Positions 61,090 to 64,000 of a stretch of DNA of 64,000 nucleotides are shown here, one piece after another. The DNA is from Erinaceus europaeus (lineage: Eukaryota > Chordata > Mammalia > Eulipotyphla > Erinaceidae). The notes under the pieces are model-generated. The model saw only the letters and a list, made by a program, of their open reading frames with translations. It was not told the origin of the DNA and made no database searches. Where the stretch lies: the NCBI RefSeq assembly GCF_950295315.1, contig NC_080168.1:70980008-71044007 (forward strand). Reading direction: 5' to 3'. A program made the position numbers and the translations under genes. Each line of letters starts with the position of its first letter. Position 1 is the stretch's first letter.

Positions 61090-61750
61090 TACCTACTATA
61101 GCTGCTCACCCCCCCCAAGTGTAAACCATCATAGTTCTCACAAAGTCTTAGTAATAGTTTACTTTTTTTTTAAAAAAAAATTATATTTATTTATTTTCCC
61201 TTTTGTTGCCCTTGTTGTTTTTCATTGTTGTTGTCGTTATTGTTGTTGTCGTTGTTGGATAGGACAGAGAGAAATGGAAAGAGATGGGGAAGATGGGTGG
61301 GGGGAGAGAAAGACAGACACCTGCAGACCTGCTTTACTGCCTATGAAGCGACTCCCCTGCAGGTGGGGAGCCGGGGGCTCAAACCTGCATCCTTACGCTG
61401 GTCCTTGCGCTTTGCGCCACGTGCGCTTAACCCGCTGTACTACCGCCCAACTCCCAACAGTTTACTTTTTTGTTTTTGCAAGTTCATGAGTTTCAATTCT
61501 CTGTGGTCCACGAATACGAATAAGCAACCATCCTTTCACCTCCTTACTTCACTAAGAACAATCACCTCCAGTTTATCTCTTTTGTCCTAAAAGACACGGT
61601 ATTGTCTTTTTATTATTATTAGTGATTCAGTATTGATTCACAAAGTCATAAGATAACAAATATAATTTCACACCATTCTTACCAACAGAGTTCTGTGTCC
61701 CTGTTCCCTCCATTAGAAACTGTAGTAGTTCTCCCAAGGTCACAGATATG
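61090..61750 (-). mobile_element. Older L1 3' UTR, split by SINE-A
   Basis: accatcatagttctcacaaa, then after the SINE tgcaagttcatgagtttcaa and ttttgtcctaaaagacacgg match the older L1 3' UTR at 14800-15300. The part at 61610-61740 (agtgattcagtattgattca) also resembles the 3' end of element X. Confidence 0.6.
61172..61455 (-). mobile_element. SINE-A, full length
   Basis: Complete copy; acagtttactttttt at 61456 duplicates atagtttactttttt at 61154. Confidence 0.9.
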
Positions 61751-61889
61751 GGTTGACTGTTATTTCTATAACTGTCTCAGAACTCAAAACAATTTACAAA
61801 TTTAAAATGTTAAATGCTTAGACTAAAGCAATATATATTCAAAACTAAAATTAGGCAGTTAAAGAACTTCAAATGTCCCACCTATTTTT

Positions 61890-62758
61890 CCCCCTGACAT
61901 ATTGAATTAATAGTCATTTATAATATTATAACTTAATAGGAATATAGTTTTACACTGCTTCCATCACCAAAGGTCTGTGTCCTTATTTCTTTTCCCTACA
62001 GTGGATCTGAATCCCCTGCTCCAGAGTTCTTTATTTTGGCACAATACACCAAACCTAGTGCAAGTTCCACTTTGTTTTTCCCCTTCTGTTATTTCTCAAC
62101 TTCTTTTTTTTTCTTTTTAATTTTAATTTTTTTATATTTATTTATTTTCCTTTTTGTTGCCATTGCTGTTTTTCATTGTTGTTGTAGTTTATTTCATTGT
62201 TAGATAGGACAGAGAGAAATGGAGAGAGGAGGGGAAGACGGGGAGAGAAAGACACCTGCAGACCTGCTTCACCGCCTGTGAAGCGACTCCCCTGCAGGTG
62301 GAGAGCCGGGAGCTCAAACCAGGATACTTACACCGGTCCTTGCACTTTGCGCCACCTGTACTTAACCTGCTGCACTACCACCTGACTCCCTATCTCTCAA
62401 CTTCTGTCAGTGAGTGAGATCATCCCATCTTTATCCTTTTTCTGGCTTATCTCACTTAACATGATTCCTCCAAGCTTCATCCAAGATGAGGTGAAGAAGG
62501 TAAATTCATCATTTTTAATAGCCAAGTTGTATTCCATTGTGTATATATACCACAACTTACTCAGCCACTCATCTGTTGTTGGACATCTGGGTTGCTTCCA
62601 GGTTTTGGCTATTAAAAACTGTACTGCTATGAACATGGATATACATAACATATTTTTGGATGGGTGTGTTTGGTTCCTTAGGATATATCCCCAGGAGAGG
62701 AATTGCCAGGTCATAGGGTAGGTCCATTTCTAGCCTTCTGAGAGTTCTCTAAGCTGGA
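61890..62758 (-). mobile_element. L1 3' end with ORF2 C-terminus, split by SINE-A
   Basis: The - strand has [20 protein letters not shown] ... ending MISLTDRS at 62397, then the 3' UTR beyond the SINE. An intermediate-age relative of the 7.4 kb L1. Confidence 0.8.
62104..62392 (-). mobile_element. SINE-A nested in L1
   Basis: Complete copy; flanks tatttctcaacttct and tatctctcaacttct are the duplicated L1 text. Confidence 0.92.
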
Positions 62759-62851
62759 AGTGACCCCTTTTACTACCCCTGAATGAATCAATCTTTCTTT
62801 TTATTTTTTCTTCCTGTCTTTCTTTTTTTCTTCCTTTCTTAAGAACTTTCT

Positions 62852-63063
62852 GGTCTGAGGAGACAGCAGTTTTTACATGAGAAGATATTATGCCTAAGGC
62901 ACCAAAAGTTCAATCCTCAACACCACTATAAGTCACAGCTGAGCAGTGCTTTGGTGAGAGAGAGAGAGAGAGACACACGCAGAAAGAGAAGAGGGGGGAA
63001 GGGAGAGAGGAGGGGAGGGAGAGGAGAGGAGAGGAGAAAAAAATCTGAGACTTAAAAAAAAAA
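62852..63063 (+). mobile_element. SINE-D, long form with purine tract
   Basis: ctggtctgaggagacagcag, B-box-like gttcaatcctcaacaccact, then (GA)n and GGAGA units and poly-A. Confidence 0.65.
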
Positions 63064-63397
63064 AGTAACTTTCCCTGTGAAACTTTTCTCCAACCACCAC
63101 TTTATTTCCTTTTGTAACCAACGTTAAAATAATAGTCTGTAGGCCTATTTGCTTCTTCACTGTCACTCATGGTTCAAGATAATGTAAAAAACAACAACAA
63201 CATGTTTAGCTTCACCTCCTCCATATCCCTGCTTCCCTTGTTCCATCCATACACACACCTTTCTTAGTCACATCCTAACTTTGTTAGACTGTGGGTTCTT
63301 TGGTAGGAATTCATCTAATTTCTCTCTGAATTGTATACACCTGGTACTGGGCCATACGATTTAGAGTAGGAGATAAATATGTAAATAATGAATGAGG
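63064..63397. other. Intron 8, no recognised element
   Basis: Single-copy looking sequence without splice-bounded ORF; no ZDHHC20 exon 9 found here. Confidence 0.45.
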
Positions 63398-63607
63398 AGG
63401 ACCAGGTGGTGGAGCACCTGACTAAGTGCATGTTACAGTGCACGAGGACCCAAATTCGAGTCCCCAGTCCCCACCTGCAGGGGGAAGGCTTTGCAAGTGG
63501 TGAGGCAGTGCTGCAGATGTCTCTCTTTCTCCCTATCTCCCCCTACCCTCTCAATTTCTGGCTGTCTATCCAATAAATAAAAGATAATAAAAATAATTTT
63601 TAAAAAA
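63398..63607 (+). mobile_element. SINE-B, full length
   Basis: Head gaggaccaggtggtggagca, B box AATTCGAGTCC, tail TATCCAATAAATAAAAGATA. Confidence 0.9.
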
Positions 63608-63608
63608 T

Positions 63609-63862
63609 GAGGGGCCAGCAGTAGCTCACTTGATAAAATTCATACTACCATGCTGAGAGATCCAGGTTCAAGCCCCTACCACCACCTGAAAGCACCATGC
63701 AAAGGGGAAGCTTCGCCAGCATTAGAGCAGGACTATGATGTCTTTCCTTTCCTCTCTTACTGTCTTCTGTGGGAAGTGGGCTTAACCTGTAGCAGTGGAG
63801 TCATGCAGGCTCAAAATCCAAGCTAAGCCCAGGTGGCAATAAATAAATAAATAAATAAATTT
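63609..63862 (+). mobile_element. Diverged B-type SINE
   Basis: gaggggccagcagtagctca, B box GGTTCAAGCCC, altered 3' half ending in (AAAT)n. Confidence 0.62.
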
Positions 63863-63902
63863 ATAAGAGTTAAACTAGACTGTCATTTAAAAAACGTAAG
63901 CT

Positions 63903-64000
63903 GGGGAGTCGGGCTGTAGCGCAGCGGGTTAAGCGCACATGGTGCAAAGCACAAGGACCGGTGTAAGGATCTCGGTTCGAGCCCCCAGCTCCCCACCTGC
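63903..64000 (+). mobile_element. SINE-A, cut by the window end
   Basis: Well-preserved head GGGAGTCGGGCTGTAGCGCA and B box GGTTCGAGCCC; the 3' part lies outside. Confidence 0.92.

Larger units (their letters stand above)
1..64000 (+). other. ZDHHC20: ZDHHC20 gene interior (exons 2-8 and their introns; both gene ends lie outside)
   Basis: The product is a membrane palmitoyltransferase that transfers a fatty acyl group from acyl-CoA, through a cysteine of the DHHC motif, to cysteines of client proteins; the human protein acts mainly at the plasma membrane and has four transmembrane segments. Seven exons in this window join in frame into 203 codons covering the first loop through TM4. The assignment to ZDHHC20 rather than its close relatives ZDHHC2 or ZDHHC15 rests on the strings SYWMTIFTSPASPSKEFYLS, SEKERYEKE and LFSYHCWLVGKNRTTI, which match human ZDHHC20 as I remember it. 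No CpG-rich first exon and no tail exon is visible, so the promoter is upstream and the C-terminus downstream. Exon numbers assume one upstream coding exon, as in human. Confidence 0.93.

Overview
The window looks like mammalian nuclear DNA, most likely from a hedgehog (Erinaceus or a close relative). Two things point there: single-copy coding exons of a vertebrate gene separated by kilobase-scale introns, and a very dense load of tRNA-derived SINEs whose sequence I recognise, without a database, as typical of Erinaceidae. There is no bacterial, viral or plasmid gene organisation.

The only host gene I can support is ZDHHC20, a DHHC-type protein S-acyltransferase (palmitoyltransferase), on the + strand. 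Seven consecutive internal coding exons are present: 27678-27704, 31775-31878, 35751-35871, 44002-44071, 47004-47036, 47599-47719 and 56039-56171. They total 609 nt and join in frame with canonical AG/GT borders. They encode the first extracellular/luminal loop, TM2, the cytosolic loop, the zinc-binding Cys-rich domain with the DHHC motif, TM3, the second loop and TM4. The first exon (start codon, TM1) lies upstream of the window and the cytosolic tail lies downstream, so the whole window is gene interior: intron 1 fills 1-27677 and intron 8 runs from 56172 to the end.

Repeats make up most of the rest. I use these working names. SINE-A (about 280 bp): head GTCGGGCGGTAGCGCAGCGG, B box GGTTCGAGCCC, then a C/T-rich stretch, (CAA)n and an AATAAATAAATA tail. 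SINE-A-long: the same with an extra 3' module that starts GGCCACCAGGAGCAGTGGAT. SINE-B (about 210 bp): GGTGGCGCACCTGGTTAAG head, tail TCCAATAAATAAAGATAAT. SINE-C (about 150 bp): GGTCCGGGAGGTGGCGCAGT head. SINE-D (about 120 bp): TAGCATAATGGTTATGCAAA head, ending AGCAGTGCTCTGGTAAAA. SINE-E: an older, diverged tRNA-like family (GGCAAAATAGCTCACCTGG type). Element X: an approximately 400 bp A-tailed retroposon that I cannot name. Many copies have clear target-site duplications (TSDs) and many are nested.

Layout. 1-7377: intron 1 with SINEs, L1 3' ends, an old L1 ORF2 piece, an L2-like piece and two X copies. 7388-13438: a nearly full-length L1 on the - strand with recognisable but broken ORF1 and ORF2. 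13449-27677: older L1 pieces, an orphan L1 5' end (about 23590-24590) and SINEs. 27678-35871: exons 2-4. 39979-41939: a solo LTR with a perfect 6-bp TSD, into which a 1.6 kb L1 fragment has inserted; that fragment is nearly identical to part of the 7.4-13.4 kb L1 but in the opposite orientation. 44002-56171: exons 5-8. 56172-64000: intron 8, almost entirely SINEs and L1 pieces. Ancient MIR and L2 relics occur between the young insertions.

I found no new multi-gene system. The observations most worth a second look are a 40-bp candidate poison exon in intron 7, the inverted pair of near-identical L1 copies flanking exons 2-4 and sharing a nonsense codon, the SINE insertion at the probable branch-point region of micro-exon 2, an imperfect inverted repeat around a SINE at 3.8-4.1 kb, and element X. 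Family names, human comparisons and species assignment come from memory; no searches were run.
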